Shown: piece after piece, positions 1 to 8,104 of the stretch
Position numbering within the stretch: position 1 is the stretch's first letter
Layout of the letters: every line of letters starts with the position of its first letter
Source of the DNA: Moraxella nonliquefaciens
Lineage (GTDB): Bacteria; Pseudomonadota; Gammaproteobacteria; Pseudomonadales; Moraxellaceae
NCBI RefSeq assembly: GCF_001679005.1
Contig: NZ_LXTW01000006.1
Span: forward strand, 1 to 64,000
Direction: 5' to 3'
Length of the DNA stretch: 64,000 nt
Notes under the pieces: generated by a model
Databases searched by the model: none
What the model saw: only the letters and a program-made list of their open reading frames with translations
What the model was told of the DNA's origin: nothing
Translations under genes and position numbers: made by a program

Positions 1-49
1 TGTGTTGTCAAGCGGTTTTTAAAAAACTTTTGATTTATTTTTCCAAAAC

Positions 50-69
50 GCTTTTCGTCAGCGAAAAGC
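50..69 (-). terminator. Hairpin, possible terminator downstream of tRNA-Met
   Basis: A perfect 8 bp stem (GCTTTTCG/CGAAAAGC) with a 4-base loop. Read on the minus strand it lies about 100 bases past the 3' end of the tRNA-Met gene and is followed by a short T-containing run (GTTTTGG). The U-tract is weak, so the terminator role is inferred; it could instead belong to a gene outside the window. Confidence 0.35.
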
Positions 70-166
70 AAATTATACAACAATATAAAAATATGTCAAG
101 AAATTTTTTAAAGTTATTAACATTAATCAATTACTAAATCATAATCAATAATAGTGTTATTAATAA

Positions 167-243
167 TGGTGGCGATGAAGAGACTTGAACTCTTGACCTT
201 ACGATTATGAGTCGTACGCTCTAACCAGCTGAGCTACATCGCC
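167..243 (-). tRNA. tRNA-Met (CAT), elongator type
   Basis: The minus strand folds into a full cloverleaf: acceptor GGCGATG/CATCGCC, D-arm with AGCTCAGCTGGTTAGAGC, anticodon loop CTCATAA with anticodon CAT, T-arm with GTTCAAGTC, and encoded CCA. The body resembles the E. coli elongator metT tRNA. An initiator would have an unpaired 1:72 position and three G:C pairs at the base of the anticodon stem, which this lacks. A tRNA-Ile2 with lysidine-modified CAT is a less likely alternative. Confidence 0.93.
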
Positions 244-257
244 GTCATAGGGTGCAA

Positions 258-286
258 ATTATACAGATGATTTTCTATGCTGTCAA
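258..286 (-). promoter_or_regulatory. Sigma-70 consensus promoter for tRNA-Met
   Basis: On the minus strand TTGACA (286-281) and TATAAT (263-258) are separated by exactly 17 bases. Both hexamers are perfect consensus and a GC-containing discriminator (TTGCACCC) follows, as expected for a strong stable-RNA promoter. The tRNA 5' end is 15 bases downstream of the -10 box. Confidence 0.9.
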
Positions 287-319
287 CACCAATTTTAAAT
301 TTTTTATTTTTGGAAAAAT

Positions 320-690
320 AATGGCAAACCGATAAGCCGGATTCTGTCGTGGACAATCATTCATCTAGACGCACAATCGCTTGTACGTTCAAGCAACCTA
401 CCCGTATCCTAAGCGGGCAACTCATTGGATACCTATTTGGTTTTGCTACACGTGGAGTTTACCTTGCCATGACTGTCGCCAGCCACGCGGTGAGCTCTTA
501 CCTCACCGTTTCACCCTTACCCAACCACTCAACCGAATATTTTTAAACACTTGATTGAGTGGTTGGGCGGTCTATTCTCTGTTGCACTGGTCGTAGGCTC
601 TCGCCCCCTAGCCGTTAGCTAGCACGTCGCCCTGTGTAGTCCGGACTTTCCTCCCTTTACCAAAGTAAACGGCGATTGTCTAGTCTGCCA
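320..690 (-). ncRNA. rnpB: RNase P RNA (class A), rnpB
   Basis: This is the catalytic RNA of ribonuclease P, which removes 5' leaders from tRNA precursors. The minus strand begins with TGGCAGACTAGACAATCGCC, matching the conserved P1-P3 start. It holds the AGGAAAGTCCGGACT-type conserved region near 650-630, and ends with the ACGACAGAATCCGGCTTATCGG-type 3' block near 330-350. The length of about 370 nt is normal. The exact ends are set by similarity and by the upstream -10 box, so allow a few bases either way. A reading frame across this RNA has no protein significance. Confidence 0.95.
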
Positions 691-696
691 TTTATT

Positions 697-725
697 ATTG
701 TAACATATTTTTATCAAAGTGTGTA
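697..725 (-). promoter_or_regulatory. Probable rnpB promoter
   Basis: On the minus strand a TACAAT -10 box (702-697) sits 7 bases before the first conserved rnpB nucleotide. A TACACA hexamer (4 of 6 matches to the -35 consensus) lies 17 bases further upstream. The -10 box placement fits the RNA 5' end; the -35 is weak. Confidence 0.5.
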
Positions 726-1234
726 AAACTTTTATAAATCTATTGAAAAACTATAAAAATCAATCACATACAATTATTTCTTACCTTTGGATTGGTAACC
801 ACTCTTAGAAAAACTGTCAAAATTTTTTAAATACTGTGATAAGATAGTCAGCAAAATTCACTTATCTTTTGCTAATTTTTTGCTAAATTTGTAAATGATT
901 GGTTTTGCTATGATTCTGGTACTCAAATAAAAATTCTCACACCTACTTTTCTTTTGAGTTAACTTTTGCTAAAATCTTTAATTAACAAAACTTAATCTAA
1001 ATAAAATTTTAAAAATCTTGGCTTATCAACCTTGATTTTTTTAAATTTAAATTTTTGACAAAGCCAGAAAATACATAAGTTTACAAAATCTCTGAACTGC
1101 TTGTAAGAGAGAAATTGTTTTATTGTGGATATTTTTGTGATAACACCACACCATTTTTGACCATTTACCAGTGAATGGATAATCTAACATATGCCATCGC
1201 ATTCTAATACCTGTTACATATTAAGGATAAACAG
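726..1234. other. AT-rich spacer between rnpB and algR, no gene seen
   Basis: About 500 bases of very AT-rich sequence with many stops in all frames and no recognisable RNA fold. It probably carries the promoter and leader of the algR-like gene. A Shine-Dalgarno AAGGAT at 1223-1228 lies just before the ATG at 1235. Confidence 0.5.
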
Positions 1235-1969
1235 ATGAGAATTCTAATTTGTGAGAGCGAGCTGGCCTTACGCAAGCACATTCAAGCAATTTTTGAATTG
1301 CTTACACATGAGATTGTCGGACAAGCAGAACGCCTAGAAGAAGCTTATACACTGGTTATGGAGCATCAGCCTGAGATTGTACTTATTAATGCACATCTGA
1401 CATATATTGAAGAATTTTGCCAAAAACTAAACCGAGAATTTGACCATCCTCCTGCTATGATATTCTTTGGATTAGATGATACTCATCTTATGTTAAATGC
1501 TTTTAAATGGGGCATTTGTGATTATATCCCCATTCCCATCCAAGAAAATGAGATAAAAAATGCCCTGCAAAAATGTTGTCGTATCAACGCCGCCCAACAA
1601 GCAAATTTTAACGAAAAAAATGGAAAAAGTGGTCGTACTCGTCAATACATTGCCGCACGCACTCATCGTGGTGTTGAACTCATTTCACTGTCTGATGTCT
1701 ATTATTTTACCGCTGATCAAAAATACGTCAAAGTACGCCATAAAAATGGCGTGGTACTCATTGATGAGACCCTAAAAGACCTAGAAGAAGAGTTTGAAGG
1801 CATTATGTTTCGTATTCATCGCAATGCCTTGATTAATTTAGATTATCTGGATTTATTAGAAACCGTAGACAACGGTCAATACCAAGTACGCTTTCGAGAT
1901 GTGTCCGAAAAACTGTCGGTATCTCGTCGTCACCTGCCCATGCTAAGAGAGAAGATTCACAGCATCTAA
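1235..1969 (+). CDS. algR: AlgR-type LytTR response regulator with degenerate receiver
   Basis: This is a two-domain DNA-binding regulator of the AlgR/LytR family. Residues 1-115 are a CheY-like receiver and residues about 135-240 a LytTR DNA-binding domain with an intact core (RTRQYIAARTHRG, FRIHRNALINLDYL). The receiver has lost its phosphorylation chemistry. Where AlgR reads VDDE this protein reads CESE; the phosphoacceptor Asp is Asn52 (PEIVLINAH); the beta-4 Thr/Ser is Gly79; and the beta-5 Lys is Ile100 (YIPIPIQ). It lies 200 bp upstream of hemC, the order seen in Pseudomonas and Acinetobacter, which supports the AlgR name. No sensor kinase is adjacent. Phosphorylation-independent action is inferred. 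Confidence 0.85.
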   Translation: MRILICESELALRKHIQAIFELLTHEIVGQAERLEEAYTLVMEHQPEIVLINAHLTYIEEFCQKLNREFDHPPAMIFFGLDDTHLMLNAFKWGICDYIPIPIQENEIKNALQKCCRINAAQQANFNEKNGKSGRTRQYIAARTHRGVELISLSDVYYFTADQKYVKVRHKNGVVLIDETLKDLEEEFEGIMFRIHRNALINLDYLDLLETVDNGQYQVRFRDVSEKLSVSRRHLPMLREKIHSI

Positions 1970-2170
1970 AAAGATAGGCAGACAGATACAAGTGATGATA
2001 TCCAAGGATATTGATGATTTGGTCATTTTGATTTGATGAATATTTTGTCATTTGACAGTGATTTACAGTCATGCTAAGGATTGACTGATATGAATTTTTA
2101 TTTGGCATTTTGGGGCAAATGTGGTTAAATAGACAAACAACCTATCAGATGACACAGCGATAACACAACC

Positions 2171-3121
2171 ATGAACACCTTAACCATTGCCACACGCCAA
2201 TCTCCACTTGCACTTTGGCAGGCTTATTTTGTCAAAGACGAACTTCAAAAACTCTACCCCAAACTTGATATTCACCTATTAGAACTTGTTACCAAAGGTG
2301 ATAAAATCCTAGACACTCCTCTTGCCAAAATCGGTGGAAAAGGCTTATTTGTCAAAGAATTAGAAACCGCTCTACTAAGCGGTAAAGCTGATATTGCTGT
2401 GCATTCTCTAAAAGATGTACCCATGGTGCTACCCGATGGTCTTATCATTGGGGCGTATCTTGACCGCCACAGTCCTTTTGATGCTTTTGTTAGCAATCAC
2501 TTTCACCATTTGGATGAATTGCCACAAGGGGCAAAAGTTGGCACATCAAGCCTACGTCGTGAATGTCAACTGCGTGCCTATCGTCCTGACTTACAAATCA
2601 TCAGTTTGCGTGGTAATGTTGGCACACGTCTTGGTAAGCTAGATAATGGCGACTATGATGCAATCATCCTTGCCCAAAGTGGCTTGGAACGGTTGGAGTT
2701 GCATGAACGTATTCGCCACAGTCTCTCCATTGGCATGTGCCTGCCTGCGGTCGGTCAAGGTACGCTTGCTATTGAGTGCCGAGATGATGGGATTAAAGAA
2801 TTCATCAGACCTTTAAATCACAAAATCTCTGAACTACAAGCCATCACCGAACGGGCCATGAACCACGCCTTAGATGGGGGTTGTCAAGTACCGATAGCAG
2901 GATTTGCACAGCTTGATAAAGGTGTTTTAAGCCTAGAAGGCCGAGTAGGTACCTCCAACGGTCGCACCCTGCTTAAAGTCACCAATCAAACTGATGTTAC
3001 AGATAATGCCACACAAAACACCCAAAATGCTCAAAGGCTGGGGAAAACTGTCGCAATAGAACTGCTCAATCAAGGAGCAGATAGCATATTAAGAGCTTTA
3101 TACCAAAGACAAGACAGATAA
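2171..3121 (+). CDS. hemC: Hydroxymethylbilane synthase (porphobilinogen deaminase)
   Basis: HemC condenses four porphobilinogen molecules into hydroxymethylbilane in tetrapyrrole synthesis, in the cytoplasm. The 316-residue length is normal. The N-terminus (TIATRQSPLALWQA), the active-site stretch HSLKDVP, the phosphate-binding LRGNVGTRLGKL and the cofactor-attachment motif GGCQVPIA with Cys238 are all present. Start ATG follows a 200 bp spacer after algR. It is the first gene of a hemC-hemD-hemX run with short gaps, almost certainly an operon. Confidence 0.97.
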   Translation: MNTLTIATRQSPLALWQAYFVKDELQKLYPKLDIHLLELVTKGDKILDTPLAKIGGKGLFVKELETALLSGKADIAVHSLKDVPMVLPDGLIIGAYLDRHSPFDAFVSNHFHHLDELPQGAKVGTSSLRRECQLRAYRPDLQIISLRGNVGTRLGKLDNGDYDAIILAQSGLERLELHERIRHSLSIGMCLPAVGQGTLAIECRDDGIKEFIRPLNHKISELQAITERAMNHALDGGCQVPIAGFAQLDKGVLSLEGRVGTSNGRTLLKVTNQTDVTDNATQNTQNAQRLGKTVAIELLNQGADSILRALYQRQDR

Positions 3122-3155
3122 GGCAAAAGATAAAACTAATAAATATAAGCAACTG

Positions 3156-4040
3156 ATGACCATGTCGCCTTTATTCATCAACACCCGCCCTAGGCACAAG
3201 GCTGATATAAGTCTGGTCATTAACACCATCAACCTGCCATTACTCGCCATTCGTCATTTTGATGAGTTAAATGGGTCAGAGATACAGGATTTGGTAGATT
3301 TTGTGCAGGGTAAATTTGGCACACTCATCGTGGTGAGCGTGGAAGCAGTTGCCTGTGCGGTACATTTTTTAAAAAAACAAAACATTCACCATGCTTGTAA
3401 CATACCCCATCATGACACTCTAAATGTCATCGCCGTAGGACAAACAACGGCGGATGCTTTGGTAGATTTTGGGTTTTCTGTGCTAACTCCTTTTGATGTG
3501 GGATGCCAGATGAGTAATGAAGGCATGCTTGCCATGCCTGCCATCAATGAATTACACGTCGGTGATGATGTGCTGATATGGCGTGGGGTTGATGGGCGTA
3601 GTCTATTGTCTGATACGCTCATCAAACGTGGCGTGAATGTGCATGCCATCGCCTTTTATGAACGGTTCGTGCCATCAGAGCTGTCAGATGACTTTGCTCG
3701 TCTGCTTGGTAATATTGATAAAAGTCTTGACAATACTTTTAATGGTACTCAAAATAATCAGCCAAATCAAATTGGTAACCATTCACCCATCTTTGTTCTT
3801 ATCAGCAGTCAGATGAGTTTGGATGCTTGGCGAGGTGTGTACGACCACTGGATTTATGACCACACCACGCACACACATGGGTTTTTACCACAAAATATGA
3901 TATATTTAACCCTAGGTCATCGCCTAAGCACCCTAACTGCCAAATACTATCCACACAGTCATGTCTGTGCTGTGAAAAATTTGGCAGAACCAACCCTAAA
4001 TCAAGCCATACAGGACGTCATGGCAATGTATTCATCATAA
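3156..4040 (+). CDS. hemD: Uroporphyrinogen-III synthase
   Basis: HemD inverts ring D and cyclises hydroxymethylbilane to uroporphyrinogen III. The family is poorly conserved. What can be seen is the two-lobed pattern: an N-terminal INTRPRHKA motif, a central VDGRSLLSDTLIKRGVNVHAIAFYER-like segment (GRxxLxxxLxxRGxxVxxxxxYER), and a C-terminal lobe with YLTLGHRLSTL. At 294 residues it is slightly longer than the usual 250, mainly because of an Asn-rich insertion near residues 190-210. It starts 34 bp after hemC. A second ATG at 3162 is an alternative start. Position between hemC and hemX makes the call firm. Confidence 0.93.
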   Translation: MTMSPLFINTRPRHKADISLVINTINLPLLAIRHFDELNGSEIQDLVDFVQGKFGTLIVVSVEAVACAVHFLKKQNIHHACNIPHHDTLNVIAVGQTTADALVDFGFSVLTPFDVGCQMSNEGMLAMPAINELHVGDDVLIWRGVDGRSLLSDTLIKRGVNVHAIAFYERFVPSELSDDFARLLGNIDKSLDNTFNGTQNNQPNQIGNHSPIFVLISSQMSLDAWRGVYDHWIYDHTTHTHGFLPQNMIYLTLGHRLSTLTAKYYPHSHVCAVKNLAEPTLNQAIQDVMAMYSS

Positions 4041-4071
4041 GACTTCTTAACATTTAAAAACTTTTATCATC

Positions 4072-5097
4072 ATGCCAAATACCAAAAAGCCCGACACTCC
4101 AAACGCCAAAGCCATCAAGGCAAATTTGGAAGAATTAGATGCCAAATTCACTCACGCCAAAGAAACTGAAAAAGAAGAGCTAAAAAAACAAGCCGAACAA
4201 GCTCGGATGGTACTCATGCGACTACAATGGCTTGTTATCATTTTATTGGCAGGTGGACTGCTGTGGTTGCACCTTTCTTTTACGTCTGTTGTGGATAAAG
4301 TAGATGAACGCCTTACCAAAATGGATGCTGTTGATACTCGCCTAAATGACATGGATGACCGTCTTTTTGCCATCACCCCAACCGACACCCACAAAAAAAC
4401 AGATAAAGACGAAATAAGTAAAGACATCCAATTTTTAAAAATTGAACTGGCCATGATAAGCAAACTCTTTGAACAAGGCAGTTATGATGATACCTTGACC
4501 GCTTTGCAAGCCATTGACTATCAGCTTGGGCAGATGATGGGCATCGCTCCGTCAGTCAAATCCGCTTTAAGTAACAGCATTAAGGCAGATATTGCCTACA
4601 TAAACACCCTAAAAACCCAACCTGACGCATGGCAAGCCCACATTATCAAAATGCGAGACATACAAGCATTCTTACGCACTCAGCAGACCAGCACACCCAA
4701 CACTCCTCTTAGTCGTGATGATATTTTACTCCATGATGCCAACATGATGCTATCACTTGCTATCAGCTCGGCGAGTGTACGAGACAGAGGACTGATGACC
4801 AGTTATCTACAAGAAGCTCGCTCACAATTAGAAAGCCATATCATCTTGCATGGCGGTAAGATTGACCCTGACAGTCTAAAAAGACAGTCCAAGCAAAAAG
4901 CCACAGATGCCAAAAAGGGTGAAAAGAACAACGAAAGCACCAACAACAGCACCGATATCAGAACAGGACAAATCGGACAGCAGGTCGCTTTAAATACCAT
5001 AGATGATGCCCTATTTTGGGTCTATGATTTACTTGCCAATAGCCCTAAGAACAAAGAGCTTAGCAGTGTTTTGATGTTAAAAAGCCCCCAAAATTAG
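4072..5097 (+). CDS. hemX: HemX-like membrane protein
   Basis: HemX is found downstream of hemD in many Gammaproteobacteria. Its role in heme synthesis is undefined; it has often been mislabelled a uroporphyrinogen C-methyltransferase, a domain not present here. The 341-residue protein has a charged cytoplasmic N-terminus that is probably coiled coil (residues 1-50), one membrane span (residues 53-70, WLVIILLAGGLLWLHLSF), then a long periplasmic helical part with further coiled coil (VDERLTKMDAVDTRLNDMDD). A polar Lys/Asn/Ser linker lies near residues 265-300. It follows hemD by 31 bp and is taken as the last gene of the hem operon. Confidence 0.88.
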   Translation: MPNTKKPDTPNAKAIKANLEELDAKFTHAKETEKEELKKQAEQARMVLMRLQWLVIILLAGGLLWLHLSFTSVVDKVDERLTKMDAVDTRLNDMDDRLFAITPTDTHKKTDKDEISKDIQFLKIELAMISKLFEQGSYDDTLTALQAIDYQLGQMMGIAPSVKSALSNSIKADIAYINTLKTQPDAWQAHIIKMRDIQAFLRTQQTSTPNTPLSRDDILLHDANMMLSLAISSASVRDRGLMTSYLQEARSQLESHIILHGGKIDPDSLKRQSKQKATDAKKGEKNNESTNNSTDIRTGQIGQQVALNTIDDALFWVYDLLANSPKNKELSSVLMLKSPQN

Positions 5098-5152
5098 CAC
5101 TAAACTGGTGCCAAATTATCATTTACTTAACTATTTTTAGATAAGGATGCTT

Positions 5153-5602
5153 ATGATGAGCCCCTATACTACCACACTCACAGGAAACGAGCGTCCAAAT
5201 GAGTTACACGATTACCCCATCGTCTACGTCCAGCCTGTGGCATGGGGTGACATGGATGCTTTTAACCATGTTAATAATGTCGCCTATTATCGCTATGCTG
5301 AGTCCGCTCGCATCAGCTACCTACATGCTCTTGCCATGTTCAAGGGCGAAACCTTGACCATATTGGCAGGCTCATCATGCAACTATTTACGCCCTGTACG
5401 CTATCCTGACACGCTACTCATTGGGGTCAAATGCACCAAAATCGGTAATACAAGTCTAAGCATGGCATATGAATATTATAGCACCGCCCAACAAGCCATC
5501 GTTGCTAACGCCACAGCGACCATCGTTCGCACTGATAAAGATGGCAATAAACAAGCATGGACAGAAGATGAGCGTAATATTTTAAACGATTTTAAGGGAT
5601 GA
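5153..5602 (+). CDS. Acyl-CoA thioesterase, 4HBT hotdog fold
   Basis: A single-domain hotdog thioesterase of about 149 residues. The signature WGDMDAFNHVNNVAYYRYAE matches the DxDxxxHVNN active-site helix of the YbgC/FadM-type 4-hydroxybenzoyl-CoA thioesterase family. Such enzymes hydrolyse acyl-CoA thioesters; the substrate cannot be told from the sequence. AAGG at 5143-5146 fits an ATG at 5153 (6-base spacing) or 5156 and is too close to the in-frame ATG at 5147, so 5153 is preferred. The next gene begins within a few bases of its stop, so the two are likely co-translated. Confidence 0.9.
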   Translation: MMSPYTTTLTGNERPNELHDYPIVYVQPVAWGDMDAFNHVNNVAYYRYAESARISYLHALAMFKGETLTILAGSSCNYLRPVRYPDTLLIGVKCTKIGNTSLSMAYEYYSTAQQAIVANATATIVRTDKDGNKQAWTEDERNILNDFKG

Positions 5603-5607
5603 TAACC

Positions 5608-5850
5608 ATGAGTGAAGTTAGCATTTTTCATCTAGATACCACAGGTCTGATTTGCCCTGAACCCATCATGTTGCTACATAAAAGCATACGTACCGCCAAA
5701 GGAGGGGATGAAATTCATCTGCTGGCATCCGATCCTGCCACAACCCGAGACATTCCTAACTTCTGCCGTCATTTAGGGCATACGCTCGCCCATCAAGAAA
5801 CCCTTGATGATGGCAGTTATCGCTATGTTGTTGTAAAAAAGTTGGGATAA
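5608..5850 (+). CDS. tusA: TusA-family sulfur carrier protein
   Basis: An 80-residue protein of the TusA/SirA fold. The active-site motif LDTTGLICPEP puts the persulfide-carrying Cys at residue 16, in the conserved CPxP context. The helix after it and the ASDPATTRDI strand-turn are also typical. TusA relays sulfur from IscS to TusBCD for thiolation of wobble uridine 34. An ATG at 5599 overlaps the stop of the thioesterase gene; the ATG at 5608 has AAGGGATGA just upstream and is preferred. A second, longer CPxP protein is encoded at 52498-52863, so which one does tRNA thiolation is open. Confidence 0.88.
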   Translation: MSEVSIFHLDTTGLICPEPIMLLHKSIRTAKGGDEIHLLASDPATTRDIPNFCRHLGHTLAHQETLDDGSYRYVVVKKLG

Positions 5851-5942
5851 ATCAGTTGATAATCATTTTTTATACAAATATGAGTTGATGTTGTTAAATG
5901 CCCATCCATTGTCAATAAAATGCCAAAAGCAGCAGTCACGCT

Positions 5943-7211
5943 CTACTTTTGCTTTAACCAACGGATAAAATTAAAACTGCTCTGCTCTTTTTGATTATCA
6001 GCAAAATGATAAAAGCGTTTGCCAATGAGATTATCAGGCAGATAATTTTGGGGATAATAATGATTAGCATAATCGTGCGGATAGACATAATCCACCCCAT
6101 AACCTGCTTTTTTCATAAGTTCGCTAACGCCATTTCTAAGATGAAAGGGTACGGGTGAATTGTCGTTTTTGACAAAGGCAAGGGCTTCATTAATCGCCGT
6201 ATAGGTACTGTTAGATTTGGGTGATGTGGCAAGGTAAACAGTCGCTTGGGCAAGGATAATACGTGCCTCAGGCATACCGATAGACTGCACAGAACGCAAG
6301 GCAGTATCAGCAAGTAATAAGGCATTAGGGTTGGCAAGTCCGATATCCTCACTTGCCAAAATCACCAAACGACGGGCGATGAACGCAGAGTCCTCGCCAG
6401 CACTAAGCATACGAGCAAGCCAATAAATGCTGGCATCAGCATCTGAACCACGCACCGATTTGATAAATGCCGAGATGATGTCATAGTGCATATCGCCTGC
6501 CTTATCATAGCGTGGTAGCACGGTTTGGGCGATGTTTTGTAACAAAGCATCATCTATGATTAGGGTAAAACCATCTGAGTATTGGCAAGCGATTTCCAAT
6601 AAATTCAATGCCTTACGAGCATCTCCACTGGCAAGACGTGCGATATTAGCAAGATCGCCTTGCACCACATAGTTTTTTAAAATCGCATCCATTGCCAACG
6701 CTCTTTGTAATACCTTGACAAGCTCATCAATGGTCAATGACTCTAAGCGATATACTTGACAGCGAGAGAGCAAGGCGTTGTTTACGCTAAAAGACGGATT
6801 TTCGGTGGTCGCCCCAATCAGCGTGATTTTACCGCTTTCAACCGCCCCAAGCAGAGCGTCTTGTTGGGCTTTGTTAAAGCGATGAATCTCATCAATAAAC
6901 AGCACAGGCGAGCCAAAATCCAAACCGCCTGTCATGCCTTTTCCGCCGTCTATCAGCTCACGCAATTCCTTGACGGTCAAATCAAGGGCGGATAGCAGAT
7001 GAAATTCACGCCCAACAGCATGGGCAAGTAGCCGTGCCAAAGTCGTCTTGCCAATACCTGCCTCACCATGTAAAATCAAACTTGGCAAATGATTGTGGGC
7101 AATCATACGACTAATGGGGGCATTCTTGCCCAATAGGTGTGTCTGTCCGATGATGTCAGAGAGCTGTTGTGGGCGAACTCGTTCAGCAAGAGGGATATTT
7201 AAGGTAGCCAT
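5943..7211 (-). CDS. rarA: Replication-associated recombination ATPase RarA (MgsA)
   Basis: RarA is a clamp-loader-like AAA+ ATPase that acts at stalled forks. The 422-residue protein has Walker A in LHGEAGIGKTTLARLL, Walker B in VLFIDEIHRF, sensor 1 in LIGATTENPSF and the tetramerisation region with RGSDADASIYWLARML near residue 260. A TTG start at 7229 is possible; the ATG at 7211 gives the family's usual N-terminus (PLAERVRPQQLSDIIGQ). It overlaps the end of the upstream zinc-ribbon gene by 13 bp, which suggests co-transcription. Confidence 0.96.
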   Translation of the reverse strand: MATLNIPLAERVRPQQLSDIIGQTHLLGKNAPISRMIAHNHLPSLILHGEAGIGKTTLARLLAHAVGREFHLLSALDLTVKELRELIDGGKGMTGGLDFGSPVLFIDEIHRFNKAQQDALLGAVESGKITLIGATTENPSFSVNNALLSRCQVYRLESLTIDELVKVLQRALAMDAILKNYVVQGDLANIARLASGDARKALNLLEIACQYSDGFTLIIDDALLQNIAQTVLPRYDKAGDMHYDIISAFIKSVRGSDADASIYWLARMLSAGEDSAFIARRLVILASEDIGLANPNALLLADTALRSVQSIGMPEARIILAQATVYLATSPKSNSTYTAINEALAFVKNDNSPVPFHLRNGVSELMKKAGYGVDYVYPHDYANHYYPQNYLPDNLIGKRFYHFADNQKEQSSFNFIRWLKQK

Positions 7212-7975
7212 TTTGGGGTTTTGTACCAATAATAGTTAATGGATAAGTTGATTAAAAATATCACAAAGACAGCCAAAATATAAATAAACAAATAAAAATC
7301 AAAACTGACATATCCTATTATCAAAAATAAGATGGTGTAATTTGATGCAAATTGGATGGTATTCGTTTTTTTTAATTTTGGATTTAGGGATGATTTTGTA
7401 TGGCATTTTTGACACACATAATCATCATCTGCTGTGTTGTGAAATCTTTGAGATTGGCAATGTGGACAATATGGTGCATGTGCATCAAAAGAGGTGGCTA
7501 GTTTATCATGGGCAACAGAGATATTAAAATCATTTTTGATGTCATCATAGTTATCCACGCCTTTTATTAGGGGTCTGTTTTTTATTTTATAAGCATGATA
7601 ATATCTTAGATTGTTTTCAATGGCAACAATTGCCACAAAAAACAAAAACATGATAAGAACAATCACTGCCGCCCAAAATCCTGTTGTAAGATTGAATTTA
7701 TCTAAATCAGCAAAAGCGAATATATCAGTATAAATCAATATGAATATGCCGGTACAAATCACATATAATTTATAATATCTTTTGATGAAATATTTGACAA
7801 ATTGCCAAAAAGTCATTTGCTGCAAATCAGGCGTAAATGGATTGACCAATAGGCTTTTTTGGCAATGCGGACAAAAGATGATACCATATTTATAAATCAC
7901 ATCACAAAATATCTTGCCACAATCACCATGTGGACAAGTACGTGGGGTGGGTGTTAAGTGAAATGGATTTTTCAT
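7199..7975 (-). CDS. Zinc-ribbon multi-pass membrane protein, unknown function
   Basis: A 258-residue protein I do not recognise. It has two zinc ribbons: an N-terminal one (CPHGDCGKIFC ... CPHCQ, residues 14-38) and a central one (CPHCQSQRFH ... CQKCH, near residues 170-195). Between them are two hydrophobic segments (LYVICTGIFILIYTDIFAFA and TGFWAAVIVLIMFLFFVAIVAI), and the C-terminus adds one or two more (ILFLIIGYVSFDFYLFIYILAVFVIFLI). It is AT-rich and rich in Tyr, Phe and Ile. Its 3' end overlaps rarA by 13 bp. Confidence 0.7.
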   Translation of the reverse strand: MKNPFHLTPTPRTCPHGDCGKIFCDVIYKYGIIFCPHCQKSLLVNPFTPDLQQMTFWQFVKYFIKRYYKLYVICTGIFILIYTDIFAFADLDKFNLTTGFWAAVIVLIMFLFFVAIVAIENNLRYYHAYKIKNRPLIKGVDNYDDIKNDFNISVAHDKLATSFDAHAPYCPHCQSQRFHNTADDDYVCQKCHTKSSLNPKLKKTNTIQFASNYTILFLIIGYVSFDFYLFIYILAVFVIFLINLSINYYWYKTPKWLP

Positions 7976-8104
7976 ACATTTTTAATCAAAAAGTTCATGA
8001 ACCATCAAAACAGTTCGCTCTGATTTTATCACATGGCATAAAAAATTGACATAAAAAATCTGCCAAAATATTGACAGATTTTTAAGAACTTTGCTTTTTG
8101 ATAA

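Noticed and set aside
349..546. 65-codon open frame on the plus strand
   Set aside because: It lies wholly within RNase P RNA on the opposite strand and has no ribosome-binding site.
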